From Streptomyces lydicus (GTDB taxonomy: Bacteria; Actinomycetota; Actinomycetes; Streptomycetales; Streptomycetaceae), in NCBI RefSeq assembly GCF_004125265.1, contig NZ_RDTE01000003.1:1426001-1490000 (forward strand): a stretch of DNA of 64,000 nt. The letters run 5' to 3'. Position numbers and translations under genes: made by a program. Below are positions 42,206 to 50,824 of the stretch, one piece after another (position 1 is the first letter of the stretch; each line of letters opens with the position of its first letter). The notes under the pieces were generated by a model. That model ran no database searches, was not told where the DNA came from, and worked only from the letters and a program-made list of their open reading frames with translations.

Positions 42206-43090
42206 ATGGAGCACAGCACACCGTGGGAGTTCTCCGACGACCGGGGGCGCCTTGCGGTGGCCGGGGACCGGCCGTTGCGGATCGTGGCGTACATACAGGC
42301 GGGGGCGACGCTGTGGGACCACGGCATACGTCCCGTGGGGCTCTTCGGGTCCCAGCACGACGGCGCCGCCCCCGACCCCGCGAAGGGCGGTGAGCTGCCG
42401 CTCGCGGAGATCCCCTACCTGGGTTCGGGCAGCGCGCTGCACCCGGACACCCTGCTGGAGGCGGAGCCGGACCTCGTCGTGGCCGTGACGTACGACGGTG
42501 AGCAGGTCTACGGCCTGGAGCCGAAGACCGCGCTGGAGCTGGAGGCGCATGTCCCGGTGGTGACGGTCGCGGTGGGCCCGGGGCGGAGCCTGGCCGGGGT
42601 GCGCGAACGGTTCGCGGCGCTCGCCGGTTCGCTGGGGCGGGGCGAACCGCTCGGCGCCGCACGCGAGTTGGACGCCGCGGAGGACGACCTGCGGCAGGCG
42701 ACCGGCGGTGCGGTGCGGCCGCGGGTGCTGGCGCTGTCGCCCGCGGGTCCGGAGCGGGTGCACCTGGCCCGGCCCGGATCCTGGCCGGATCTGCGGGCGC
42801 TGACCGAACACGGCGTCGGACTGCTGGAGCCGGCCGCGGGCGCCGGGGTGAACTGGTCCACCGTCGGCTGGGCGGAGGCTGCGGCGATGGCCCCGGACAT
42901 CGTGCTCGGGGACGTACGGGCCAACGCCGCCCGCCCGCAGGAGCTGCGGGCCGACGAGCACTGGCGCGCGATCGAGGCCCGGGCCCGGCTGCTGCCGTGG
43001 AACCCGGAGGCCCCGTGCAGCCGGCGTGCGCACACCCGGTTCTTCACCCTGCTGGCCGACACGGTGCGCGAGTTCGCCGGGACGGAGTGA
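42206..43090 (+). CDS. Periplasmic-binding-protein-like protein without signal peptide
   Basis: A 294-residue protein resembling the FecB/TroA class of substrate-binding proteins for iron-siderophores or cobalamin: LRIVAYIQAGATLWDHGIRPVGLFG, PYLGSGSALHPDTLLEAEPDLVVAV and a C-terminal domain ending FFTLLADTVREF. No signal peptide or lipobox is present and no ABC permease genes are adjacent, so it may be a cytoplasmic ligand-binding protein. It is divergent from hydA. ATG preceded by GAGAGGG. Confidence 0.7.
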   Translation: MEHSTPWEFSDDRGRLAVAGDRPLRIVAYIQAGATLWDHGIRPVGLFGSQHDGAAPDPAKGGELPLAEIPYLGSGSALHPDTLLEAEPDLVVAVTYDGEQVYGLEPKTALELEAHVPVVTVAVGPGRSLAGVRERFAALAGSLGRGEPLGAARELDAAEDDLRQATGGAVRPRVLALSPAGPERVHLARPGSWPDLRALTEHGVGLLEPAAGAGVNWSTVGWAEAAAMAPDIVLGDVRANAARPQELRADEHWRAIEARARLLPWNPEAPCSRRAHTRFFTLLADTVREFAGTE

Positions 43091-43205
43091 GGGCGGTCCG
43101 GGGGCGCCGCGGATGAGCGGGAGCGCCACGGGTGAGCGGGGGCGCCGCTCTTGAACGAAGCCCCCGCCCCGGCACGTACCCCGCCCCGGCCGCAGTGGCG
43201 TCGGC

Positions 43206-44519
43206 TCACGATGCAGCCGTCATCCCCTGCACCGACCGCAGCGCGTCCGCGAGCAGTTCCGCGCCCTCTTCCGCCTCGGCGACCGTCAGCGTCATCGGGG
43301 GTGCGATCCGCAGCGAGGCACCGCCCTGGCCGCCCTTGCCGACCAGCAGACCGCGTTCCCTGGCGGCCTCCACGACCAGCGAGGCGGCCTCGGGCGAGCG
43401 CTCTTCGGTGCCGGGCCGGACCAGTTCGATGCCGATCATCAGGCCGCGGCCGCGCACCTCCCGTACGAGACCGACGCCGGCCGAGACCGCCCGCAGCCGC
43501 TCGATGAGCAGGCCGCCGACCCGCCGCGCGTTGCCCTGGAGGTCGTGTTCGAGGAGGTAGTTGAGGTTGGCCAGGCCGGCGGCCATGGTGACGGGGCTGC
43601 CGCCGAAGGTGGAGATGGAGTTGGCGGAGAGCGAGTTCATCACCTCGGCGCGGGCGACCACCCCGCCGACGGACATGCCGTTGCCGATGCCCTTGGCGAA
43701 GGTGAGCAGGTCGGGCGGGCCGTTGCTGTCGTGCGCCTGCCAGCCCCAGAAGTGGTCGCCGGTGCGGCCCCAGCCGGTCTGCACCTCATCGCTGATCCAG
43801 AGGATGCCGTGCCGGGCCAGCACCTCGCGGAACGCGGCGTAGAGGCCGTCCGGCGGCATGGTGAACCCGCCGACGCCCTGGACCGGTTCGGCGATCAGCG
43901 CGGCGACACCGCCCGCGGTCTGCTGGAGCATGTCCTCCAGGTCGGCGACGCAGGCCGCGATGTACGCGGCGTCGCTCAGCCCGGCGTACGGACCGCGGCT
44001 GCGCACCCCGCCGTGGACGTAGAGCGTCTGCAGCGGCGAGAGGCTGGTCGGGGACCAGCTCTGGTTGCCGGTGATGCCGACGGTGGAGAACGACCGGCCG
44101 TGGTAGCTGTTGCGCATCGCCAGGATCTGGTTGGAGCGGCGGTGCGTGGTGGCCAGCAGCAGGGCCGCGTCGTTGGCCTCCGTGCCGGAGGTGGTGAAGA
44201 AGACCCGGGCGTCGGGGATGCCGGAGAGCGCCGCGATCCGCTCCGCCAGCTCGACCATGGGGCGGGAGAGGTAGAGCGTGGAGGTGTGGATGATGCGGCC
44301 GGCCTGCTCGCTGACGGCCTTGGTCACCTCGGGCAGCGCATGGGCCGTCATGGTGGTGAGGATGCCGCCGAAGAAGTCGAGGTAGCGGTTGCCCTCGGCG
44401 TCCCAGACGTGGCGCCCCTCGCCGTGGGTGAGTTCGAGGGGCCGCTCGTAGTAGAGGCTGAGCCAGGAGGGCAGAACGGCCTGGTGGCGGGCGTGCAGGT
44501 CCGCGGGGTCGTGGCTCAT
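43206..44519 (-). CDS. Class III aminotransferase (PLP-dependent)
   Basis: A 437-residue enzyme of the omega-aminotransferase group. It has DFFGGILTTMTAHALP, TSGTEANDAALLLA (phosphate-binding), NSYHGRSFSTVG, the Asp of WISDEVQTGWGRTG and the PLP lysine in LTFAKGIGNGMSVGG. In this context it probably converts beta-alanine or beta-aminoisobutyrate, the products of pyrimidine breakdown, to the semialdehyde. Its ATG overlaps the amidohydrolase stop by 4 nt, so the two are coupled. Confidence 0.93.
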   Translation of the reverse strand: MSHDPADLHARHQAVLPSWLSLYYERPLELTHGEGRHVWDAEGNRYLDFFGGILTTMTAHALPEVTKAVSEQAGRIIHTSTLYLSRPMVELAERIAALSGIPDARVFFTTSGTEANDAALLLATTHRRSNQILAMRNSYHGRSFSTVGITGNQSWSPTSLSPLQTLYVHGGVRSRGPYAGLSDAAYIAACVADLEDMLQQTAGGVAALIAEPVQGVGGFTMPPDGLYAAFREVLARHGILWISDEVQTGWGRTGDHFWGWQAHDSNGPPDLLTFAKGIGNGMSVGGVVARAEVMNSLSANSISTFGGSPVTMAAGLANLNYLLEHDLQGNARRVGGLLIERLRAVSAGVGLVREVRGRGLMIGIELVRPGTEERSPEAASLVVEAARERGLLVGKGGQGGASLRIAPPMTLTVAEAEEGAELLADALRSVQGMTAAS

Positions 44520-45358
44520 GGCTGCACCAGCCCGTCGTACGCGTCGGGGCGGCGGTCGCGGTAGAACGCCCACTGCTGGCGGACCTCGTCGATCAGGGCG
44601 AAGTCGAGGTCGCGGACGACCAGTTCCTCCTTGGAGTCGCTGGCGACCTCGCCGACGAACCGACCGCGCGGGTCGACGAAGTAGCTGGTGCCGTAGAAGT
44701 CGTTGTCGCCGTACTCCTCGACGCCGACCCGGTTGATCGCCGCGATGAAGTACTCGTTGGCGACGGCCGCCGCGGGCTGTTCCAGCTGCCAGAGGTAGGC
44801 GGACAGACCGCGGGAGGTGGCGGACGGGTTGTAGACGAGCTGGGCGCCGTTGAGGCCCAACTGCCGCCAGCCTTCGGGGAAGTGGCGGTCGTAGCAGATG
44901 TAGACGCCGATCTTGCCGACGGCGGTGTCGAAGACCGGCCAGCCGGCGTTGCCCGGCTTGAAGTAGTACTTCTCCCAGAAGCCCTTGACCTGCGGGATGT
45001 GGTGCTTGCGGTAGGTGCCCAGGACCGTACCGTCTGCGTCGATGACGGCCGCGGTGTTGTAGTAGAAGCCGGACTGCTCGACCTCGAAGACCGGGACGAC
45101 GATGACCATGCCGGTCTCCCGGGCGAGGTCCTGCATCCGCCGTACGGTCGGCCCGTCGGGCACCGGCTCGGCCCAGCGGTAGTGCTCAGGCTCCTGGACC
45201 TGGCAGAAGTACGGAGCGTTGAAGACTTCCTGGAAGCCGATCACTTTCGCGCCCTGCGCGGCCGCCGCTCTGGCGTACTCCTCATGCTTCGCGATCATCG
45301 ATTCGGTGTCGCCGGTCCAGGTCGCCTGGACCAGTGCGGCACGCACAACATCGGCCAT
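44516..45358 (-). CDS. Nitrilase-family amidohydrolase, beta-ureidopropionase-like
   Basis: A 280-residue C-N hydrolase. The catalytic triad is Glu44 (GFQEVFNAPYF), Lys118 (YRKHHIP) and Cys155 (YICYDRHFPEGWR). The sequence around each resembles N-carbamoyl-beta-alanine and N-carbamoyl-D-amino-acid amidohydrolases. It should hydrolyse the ureido acid formed by dihydropyrimidinase and release CO2 and ammonia. AAAGGAG precedes the ATG. It forms an operon with the aminotransferase. Confidence 0.92.
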   Translation of the reverse strand: MADVVRAALVQATWTGDTESMIAKHEEYARAAAAQGAKVIGFQEVFNAPYFCQVQEPEHYRWAEPVPDGPTVRRMQDLARETGMVIVVPVFEVEQSGFYYNTAAVIDADGTVLGTYRKHHIPQVKGFWEKYYFKPGNAGWPVFDTAVGKIGVYICYDRHFPEGWRQLGLNGAQLVYNPSATSRGLSAYLWQLEQPAAAVANEYFIAAINRVGVEEYGDNDFYGTSYFVDPRGRFVGEVASDSKEELVVRDLDFALIDEVRQQWAFYRDRRPDAYDGLVQP

Positions 45359-45400
45359 GAGCTGCTCCTTTGTCGATGCGTCAGCCTGCAGCCCGCGCAT

Positions 45401-45421
45401 GATCTACGCCGCGATCTACGC
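45401..45421. promoter_or_regulatory. Direct repeat GATCTACGC upstream of the amidohydrolase gene
   Basis: GATCTACGC occurs at 45401-45409 and 45413-45421, a 12-bp step, 43-63 bp before the start codon of the minus-strand gene. The second copy extends to GCGATCTACG, a 10-mer shared with the hydA upstream region. Confidence 0.4.
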
Positions 45422-45487
45422 GTGTGGAGGTGACCGTAAGCCCCGTCACGGACCGTGGCAAGACCATCTCCGTATGGCGCGTCCGGG

Positions 45488-45525
45488 ATATCGACAGGAA
45501 AACTTGCAAGTTTGCCTGTCGATAT
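45488..45525. promoter_or_regulatory. 38-bp near-perfect palindrome, MarR operator
   Basis: Arms ATATCGACAGG (45488-45498) and CCTGTCGATAT (45515-45525) flank a perfect central 14-bp palindrome, AAACTTGCAAGTTT (45500-45513); only one base pair of the 38 bp breaks the symmetry. The TTGCAA core is typical of MarR-family sites. It ends 13 bp before the MarR start codon and would cover the promoter or ribosome binding site, so it is an autoregulatory operator. Confidence 0.85.
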
Positions 45526-45538
45526 TTACGCTGGAGAT

Positions 45539-45970
45539 ATGCCGGAAAAGGACCAGGAACGCCTGGCGACGGAGCTGGGCGCCACCGTCTCCCTGCTCAT
45601 GCGACATCTGCGCGCCGCCTCGCCGCAGGGGGAGCTCACCCCTACCCAGCGCGCGGTGATCGGCCGGATCGACACCGACGGCGAGGCCACCATCGCCGCC
45701 CTGGCCCGCGCCGAGCTGGTCCGCCCGCAGTCGATGCGGCTGACCGTCGGGGCGCTGGAGGAGCGCGGCGTCCTCGCCCGCAGCCCGCATCCGACGGACG
45801 GGCGGCAGGTGGTCTTCTCGCTCACCGAGGAAGGCCGCCGGATGCTCGCCGTCGTACGGCAGGCCAAGCAGAACTGGCTGGCCGAGGCCATCGCCGACCG
45901 GCTGTCCCCGGAGGAGCAGCAGACGCTGGAGTCGGCCACCGCGCTGATACGGCGGTTGATGCCGGAATGA
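45539..45970 (+). CDS. MarR-family transcriptional regulator
   Basis: A 143-residue winged-helix regulator: LTPTQRAVIGRIDTDGEATIAALA, then recognition helix VRPQSMRLTVGALEERGVLAR and wing SPHPTDGRQVVFSLTEEG. The ATG is preceded by GGAG, and its stop overlaps the MFS start by 4 nt (ATGA). This pairing is typical of a MarR repressor controlling itself and an exporter. The 38-bp palindrome immediately upstream is its likely binding site. Confidence 0.93.
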   Translation: MPEKDQERLATELGATVSLLMRHLRAASPQGELTPTQRAVIGRIDTDGEATIAALARAELVRPQSMRLTVGALEERGVLARSPHPTDGRQVVFSLTEEGRRMLAVVRQAKQNWLAEAIADRLSPEEQQTLESATALIRRLMPE

Positions 45971-47508
45971 AGGGCGGAATGAAGGCCGGGACGAACGCCG
46001 GGACGAACGCCGGGATGAACGCCGGAACGGACGCCGGAACGGACGCCGGAGCCCCGCGGGACACGGGCGGGCCCGGCCTCCCCGCCGCCCCGGCCGGCCC
46101 CGGCGCAGTCACCGGCTCCGGCGCGGTCACCGGCGCCGATCGCCCCTTCGGCGCCCGGCTGATGGCACCGCTCCTGCTCGGGTCGCTGCTGAACCCCATC
46201 AACTCGACGATGATCGCCACCGCCCTGGTGGCCATCGGCCGGGACTTCCATGTCGGTGCCGCCGACACCGCCTGGCTCATCTCCGCGATGTACCTCGCCA
46301 GCGCGGTGGGCCAGCCGTCGATGGGACGGCTGGCCGACCGCGTCGGGCCCCGCCGGGTGTTCGTCGCCGGCGCGCTGACCGTCTGTGCCGCGGGCGTCAT
46401 CGGGGCGCTCGCGCCCACCTTCGCGCTGCTGATCGTCTCCCGGGTCGTGCTCGGGATCGGCACCGCGGCGGCCTACCCCGCCGCGATGGCGGTGCTGCGC
46501 GCCGAGTCCCGGCGGACCGGGCTGCCCACACCCCGTCGTGTGCTCGGCCGGCTCTCGCTCGCCGCGCTGAGCAGCGCCGCCGTCGGCCCCACGCTCGGCG
46601 GGCTGCTCGCCGCGACCGCGGGCTGGCGCGCGGTGTTCGCGGTCAACGTCCCGCTCGCGCTGCTCGCCCTGCTCGGCGCGCTCGCCTGGCTCCCCGCGGA
46701 CCGGAAGGACGCCCGGCCGGGGCGCGCCGGGGCCGGCTCCGGTTCCCTCGACCCGCTGGGCATCGCGCTGTTCGCCGCGGCGCTCACCTGCGCCATGGTC
46801 TTCCTGCTGCGGCCGGCGGACCCGCCGTGGCCGCTCCTGGCGCCGGCCGGGCTGCTCGCGGGCGTCCTGGTGTGGTGGCAGCTGCGCCATCCGGAGCCGT
46901 TCCTCGATCTGCGGATGCTCGCCCGGCACGGCGCCCTGGTGCGCTCCTATCTCCGCCAGGGGCTGGCCTATCTCGTCATCTACTGCGTGCTGTACGGCTT
47001 CAGCCAGTGGCTGGAGCAGGTGTACGGCGCCACCTCCTTCCAGGCCGGGCTGATCCTGCTGCCGATGTCCCTGGCGGCCGCGGTCTGCTCGCTCGTGGTC
47101 GCCCGGACGAAGGGCATCCGTGCCCCGCTGACCCTCGCCGCGGTCTGTCTCGGCCTGGGCAGCGCGGCCCTCCTCCTGCTGCAGGGCACCGGCCCGCTGG
47201 TCGCGCTGCTCTGCGCCGGGGCGCTCTTCGGCATCCCGCAGGGCCTGTCGTCCACCGGCAATCAGGCCGCCGTCTACGCCCAGGCCCCGGCCGACGGGGT
47301 GGGCGCGGCCGCCGGGCTCATGCGCACCGCCCAGTACCTCGGCGCGATCACCGCGTCCGGCCTGATCGGGCTGCTCTACGGGCAGCGCGCCTCGGACTCC
47401 GGGCTGCACGAGATCGCACTGATCGGTATCGCACTCGGCCTGCTGCTGCTCGTCCTGACCCTCGCCGACCGCGGCCTGCGGCCGGGGGCCACGGGGAACG
47501 GCGTCTGA
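45967..47508 (+). CDS. MFS exporter, DHA2-like
   Basis: A 513-residue transporter. Residues 1-60 are low-complexity, with GT(N/D)A tetrapeptide repeats. The membrane domain begins LLLGSLLNPINSTMIATALVAIG, followed by TAWLISAMYLASAVGQPSMGRLADRVGPRR (motif A) and AGWRAVFAVNVPLALL. It has 13-14 helices. Overlap with the MarR gene suggests an efflux pump induced by its substrate. Confidence 0.92.
   Translation: MKGGMKAGTNAGTNAGMNAGTDAGTDAGAPRDTGGPGLPAAPAGPGAVTGSGAVTGADRPFGARLMAPLLLGSLLNPINSTMIATALVAIGRDFHVGAADTAWLISAMYLASAVGQPSMGRLADRVGPRRVFVAGALTVCAAGVIGALAPTFALLIVSRVVLGIGTAAAYPAAMAVLRAESRRTGLPTPRRVLGRLSLAALSSAAVGPTLGGLLAATAGWRAVFAVNVPLALLALLGALAWLPADRKDARPGRAGAGSGSLDPLGIALFAAALTCAMVFLLRPADPPWPLLAPAGLLAGVLVWWQLRHPEPFLDLRMLARHGALVRSYLRQGLAYLVIYCVLYGFSQWLEQVYGATSFQAGLILLPMSLAAAVCSLVVARTKGIRAPLTLAAVCLGLGSAALLLLQGTGPLVALLCAGALFGIPQGLSSTGNQAAVYAQAPADGVGAAAGLMRTAQYLGAITASGLIGLLYGQRASDSGLHEIALIGIALGLLLLVLTLADRGLRPGATGNGV
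45985..46044 (+). repeat. Five 12-bp in-frame tandem repeats at the exporter N-terminus
   Basis: Five units of GCCGG(G/A)A(C/T)G(A/G)AC encode repeated AGTN, AGMN and AGTD tetrapeptides before the first membrane helix. Confidence 0.85.
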
Positions 47509-47596
47509 AGCCGGCCATCGGACCCCGGCCACCCGCCGCGACGGCCACACCCGCCCCGCAACACCTCCACCACCCACCACCCCACAAGGAGCAACC

Positions 47597-48151
47597 GTGC
47601 CCGCCACCATCCTCGACACCACGACCGCCCTGGTCCTGATCGACCTGCAGAAAGGCATCGCCGGCCTGCCCGGCGCGCCGGTGCCCTCCACCGAGGTCAT
47701 CGAACGGGGCGCACGGCTGGCCGCCGCGTTCCGTACGCGCGGGCTGCCGGTCGTCCTGGTGAACGTCACGGGCGGCGCCCCCGGCCGTACGCAGAGCGCG
47801 CGGCCCGCCGGCAGCCCGCCCGCCGACTGGGCCGAGCTGGTCCCCGAGCTCGACCGGCAGCCCGGCGACATCCTCGTCACCAAGCAGCAGTGGGGCGCCT
47901 TCCACGGCACCGACCTGGATCTGGAGCTGCGCCGCCGCGGGGTGACCCAGGTCGTCCTCGCCGGCATCGCCACCAGCATCGGGGTGGAGTCCACCGCCCG
48001 TGCCGCGCACGAGCACGGCTACCACGTCACCCTCGCCACCGACGCGATGACCGACCTGGACGCCGACGCACACCGCAACAGCCTGGAGAAGATCTTCCCG
48101 CGGCTGGGCGAGACCGATACGACCGAGGCGATCCTCGGGCTCCTCGGCTGA
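47597..48151 (+). CDS. Isochorismatase-fold hydrolase lacking the catalytic cysteine
   Basis: A 184-residue cysteine-hydrolase-fold protein. Asp16 (LIDLQ) and Lys96 (VTKQQWGAF) of the triad are present, but the position of the nucleophile Cys is Gly129 in IATSIGVESTARA. Isochorismatases such as PhzD also lack the cysteine, so it may hydrolyse a vinyl ether or simply bind a ligand. GTG start after AAGGAG. It follows the MarR-MFS pair by 88 bp and may be part of that operon. Confidence 0.85.
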   Translation: MPATILDTTTALVLIDLQKGIAGLPGAPVPSTEVIERGARLAAAFRTRGLPVVLVNVTGGAPGRTQSARPAGSPPADWAELVPELDRQPGDILVTKQQWGAFHGTDLDLELRRRGVTQVVLAGIATSIGVESTARAAHEHGYHVTLATDAMTDLDADAHRNSLEKIFPRLGETDTTEAILGLLG

Positions 48152-48171
48152 GGTGCGGGAACCCTCCAAGA

Positions 48172-48207
48172 GGTGTCCGTCCGGTCAAGCCGGACCGGAC
48201 GGACACC
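48172..48207. terminator. Hairpin terminator after isochorismatase-fold gene
   Basis: Perfect 14-bp arms (GGTGTCCGTCCGGT at 48172-48185 and its complement at 48194-48207) enclose an 8-nt loop between convergent genes. Confidence 0.85.
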
Positions 48208-48229
48208 CTGCTCCGGGGACCGCGCATGA

Positions 48230-49387
48230 TCAACCGAACAGCCGGGAGCCGAGAGGGTGTTGCCGGTCGAAGCCGGGGAGGATCAGGAAGGTCGCACCGG
48301 CGGTTGTGGTGGTGAATTGCAGCAGCGCGTCGGAGGTGTCCATGTGAGTGAGGGTGGCCGTGAAGGCCCGCAGGTCGTTCTGGAAGCTGAGGAAGAGCAG
48401 GCCGGGGGCGGGCTCGTCGGTGCTGTAAGAGCGGCGGAGCATGAGGCCGGCGCCGACGACGGCGGGGTTCGCCCTGCGCACGTGAGCATCCGCGGGGACG
48501 AGGTAGCGTCCGTCCGGTGTCTTGGCGCCGAGGTCAGGGCCTGAGGCGACGGAGCCCCCGGAGAGGGGCACGCCGCTGGCCCGGCGCCGTCCGAAGACCG
48601 CCTCCTGCTGGTCCACGGACAGGGCGGCGAACCGCGGCAGGTCGAGTTCCATGCGCCGCAGTACGGCAAGGGTGCCGCCGGCAACCGCGGGGGGACCGGC
48701 CAGCCACAGGTCGCGTTGCTGTTCGGCGGTCGTGTGCGGGCCCACGATGCCGTCGATGAAGCCGAGAGGGTTTCGTGGCGCGGTGAGGCCGTTGCCGAGG
48801 GGCACGTTCGTACCGCGGCGTGCGGACTGCCGCCAGCGTTCGTGGATGCGGTCACCGGCCTGGTCCAGGAGCGCAGCGCCCACGACCGGGAGGAGCAGCG
48901 CGTCGCTGGCGCAGATCTGTAGGAGGAGGTCTCCGCCGCGTGCCCGTGGGGCGATCCGCTCCCGGGAGAATCGCGGGAGGTCGGCCGCGCCGGGCAGCGA
49001 GGCACCGGCCGTGCGTACCAGCCGGGGGCCCACGCCGACGGTCACGGTGAGGTCGCCCGGCGGCAGGCCCAGCAGCCGCGGGTCGGTCCCCGCGGTGAGT
49101 GTGCGGATGGCCTGGCCGAGTTCGGCCAGTAACGGGCCGGCGTGCACGGTGGCGCCGAGGTCGGCCACCACGGCCAGCAGGTGGGGCTGGGCCGGCTGGG
49201 GAAGCGTGATGCCTGCCTGATGCCGCCCCGTTGCCGCCACCGGCGTCGGCGTGGCCGCCGCGGTAGGGGCGGGCCGGCCTGGCCGGGCGGAGTCCGCTGT
49301 GCACCCGCTGGTCAGACCGGCGGCCACCATGGCTCCGGTGACATCGAGGAACGCACGGCGCGACGGATGGTGATCGGCTCGGTGCAT
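48230..49387 (-). CDS. Dye-decolorizing (DyP-type) haem peroxidase, Tat lipoprotein
   Basis: A 385-residue exported peroxidase. The N-terminus has a twin-arginine motif (SRRAFLDV, residues 9-16) and a lipobox LTSGC with Cys29, so it is a Tat-exported lipoprotein. The DyP motif GFIDGIVGP carries the distal Asp; the proximal haem ligand is probably His in DAHVRRANP. It oxidises dyes or phenolics with H2O2, or may work in iron or copper handling. No EfeO/EfeU genes are adjacent. It is divergent from the beta-helix lipoprotein. Confidence 0.92.
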   Translation of the reverse strand: MHRADHHPSRRAFLDVTGAMVAAGLTSGCTADSARPGRPAPTAAATPTPVAATGRHQAGITLPQPAQPHLLAVVADLGATVHAGPLLAELGQAIRTLTAGTDPRLLGLPPGDLTVTVGVGPRLVRTAGASLPGAADLPRFSRERIAPRARGGDLLLQICASDALLLPVVGAALLDQAGDRIHERWRQSARRGTNVPLGNGLTAPRNPLGFIDGIVGPHTTAEQQRDLWLAGPPAVAGGTLAVLRRMELDLPRFAALSVDQQEAVFGRRRASGVPLSGGSVASGPDLGAKTPDGRYLVPADAHVRRANPAVVGAGLMLRRSYSTDEPAPGLLFLSFQNDLRAFTATLTHMDTSDALLQFTTTTAGATFLILPGFDRQHPLGSRLFG

Positions 49388-49476
49388 GGTGTGCAGAGTG
49401 CCACACCCGGATCGCGCGTGCCGGTCAACCTCCCGATTCCGGCGCGGAATTGGGCGTCTGCTGCCAAACTGGGATC

Positions 49477-50817
49477 ATGCCTCGATCAGCTCTTCGCGTG
49501 TTGGCGGCGGTACTGGGCACGCTGGCACTTGTGGTCGGCTGCGGCGGCGGTGATGGCGGATCAAGCAGAGGCCGGCGACCGGCCGGTGCGCAGGTGACGA
49601 TCCGTGTGCCTGCCGATGCGCCGACGATCTCGGACGCGGTGTCGTTGGCCCGGCCCGGTGACCTGGTGCTGGTCGCTCCGGGCGTGTACCACGAGTCGGT
49701 GAAGATCGGCACGGCTCGCCTCACTCTCCGCGGCGCGTCCCGGGACAAGGTCGTCATCGACGGGCGGTTGCAGCAGCCGAACGGTGTCGTCGTCGCGGCG
49801 CCCGGGGTGGCCGTGCAGAACCTGACCGTGCAGAACAACACGCAGAACGGGGTCCTGGTCACCGGTTCGGCGAAAGCGGCCGACGGGCTACCGGGGCGAA
49901 GCGGCGGCTACGACACCGGCGATGAGCCCGTCACCTTCCTGAAGTCGTTCCTGGTCTCGTATGTGACCGCGACCCGCAACGGGCTGTACGGCATCTACGC
50001 GTTCTCCGCGCAGAACGGTGTCATCGAGCACTCGTACGCGTCAGGAGGGGCCGACTCGGGGATCTACGTCGGACAGTGCAAGCCCTGCCGCATCGTGGTG
50101 CGGGACAACATCGCCGAACTCAACGCGGTCGGTTACGAAGGCACCAACGCCGGCGGAGACATGTACGTGGTCGGCAACCGCCTGGTCGGCAACCGGGTCG
50201 GCCTGACCACCGACTCCGACCACCAGGAGAAGCTGCTCCCGCAGCAGGGCGCCGTCATCGCGGGCAATCTGATCGCCGCCAACCAGCAGCGGGCCACCCC
50301 GGTGCAGGCCGACGGCGGGTGGGGCACCGGCATCGGCATCGACGGGGGCAGCGACAACCGGTTCGTCCGCAACCGCATCGCCGGCAACAGCAACGCCGGA
50401 CTCGTGATCACCGCAACCGCCGACCTGCCTCCGGTGGGCAACCAGATCGTGGACAACACGTTCACCGGCAACGGCATCGACATCGGCTGGACGTTCCCCA
50501 CCGCCACCCGGGGACGGGGCAACTGCCTGCGCGGCAACGCTCTGCGCACCACCGTGCCCGCCCGGCTCGCGACCACCGCGTCCTGCCCGCTTCCGGCCAA
50601 GTCGCCCTCGCCGGCCGGCAGGTGGGCGAGGCCGACGGCGCCCGGCGGCATCCCGTTCACCGAGGTCGCGGTGCCGGTTCCGCAGCCGCAGTTCCCCCGT
50701 GCCACCACTACGGGCCCCACCACTGTCCCGGCCGCTCCGGCCCTTCCGAAGACGGCGGGCATCCCACTGCCGTCAGCGTCCCTGCTCGCCGCGAACGCGC
50801 GGGTGCAGACGTCCTGA
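49477..50817 (+). CDS. Lipoprotein with right-handed parallel beta-helix domain
   Basis: A 446-residue exported protein. The signal peptide ends in lipobox LVVGC (Cys22). Residues 60-360 are a pectate-lyase-like parallel beta-helix: ADAPTISDAVSLARPGDLVLVAPGVYHESV at the start (given here in parts: PTISDAVSLA, VAPGVYHESV), then NGV-, GIYAFS-, GIYVGQ- and NRL-type coils. The last 90 residues are Pro/Thr-rich. It probably binds or processes a polysaccharide at the surface. It is convergent with the next gene, 7 bp apart. Confidence 0.82.
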   Translation: MPRSALRVLAAVLGTLALVVGCGGGDGGSSRGRRPAGAQVTIRVPADAPTISDAVSLARPGDLVLVAPGVYHESVKIGTARLTLRGASRDKVVIDGRLQQPNGVVVAAPGVAVQNLTVQNNTQNGVLVTGSAKAADGLPGRSGGYDTGDEPVTFLKSFLVSYVTATRNGLYGIYAFSAQNGVIEHSYASGGADSGIYVGQCKPCRIVVRDNIAELNAVGYEGTNAGGDMYVVGNRLVGNRVGLTTDSDHQEKLLPQQGAVIAGNLIAANQQRATPVQADGGWGTGIGIDGGSDNRFVRNRIAGNSNAGLVITATADLPPVGNQIVDNTFTGNGIDIGWTFPTATRGRGNCLRGNALRTTVPARLATTASCPLPAKSPSPAGRWARPTAPGGIPFTEVAVPVPQPQFPRATTTGPTTVPAAPALPKTAGIPLPSASLLAANARVQTS

Positions 50818-50824
50818 ACAGCGG

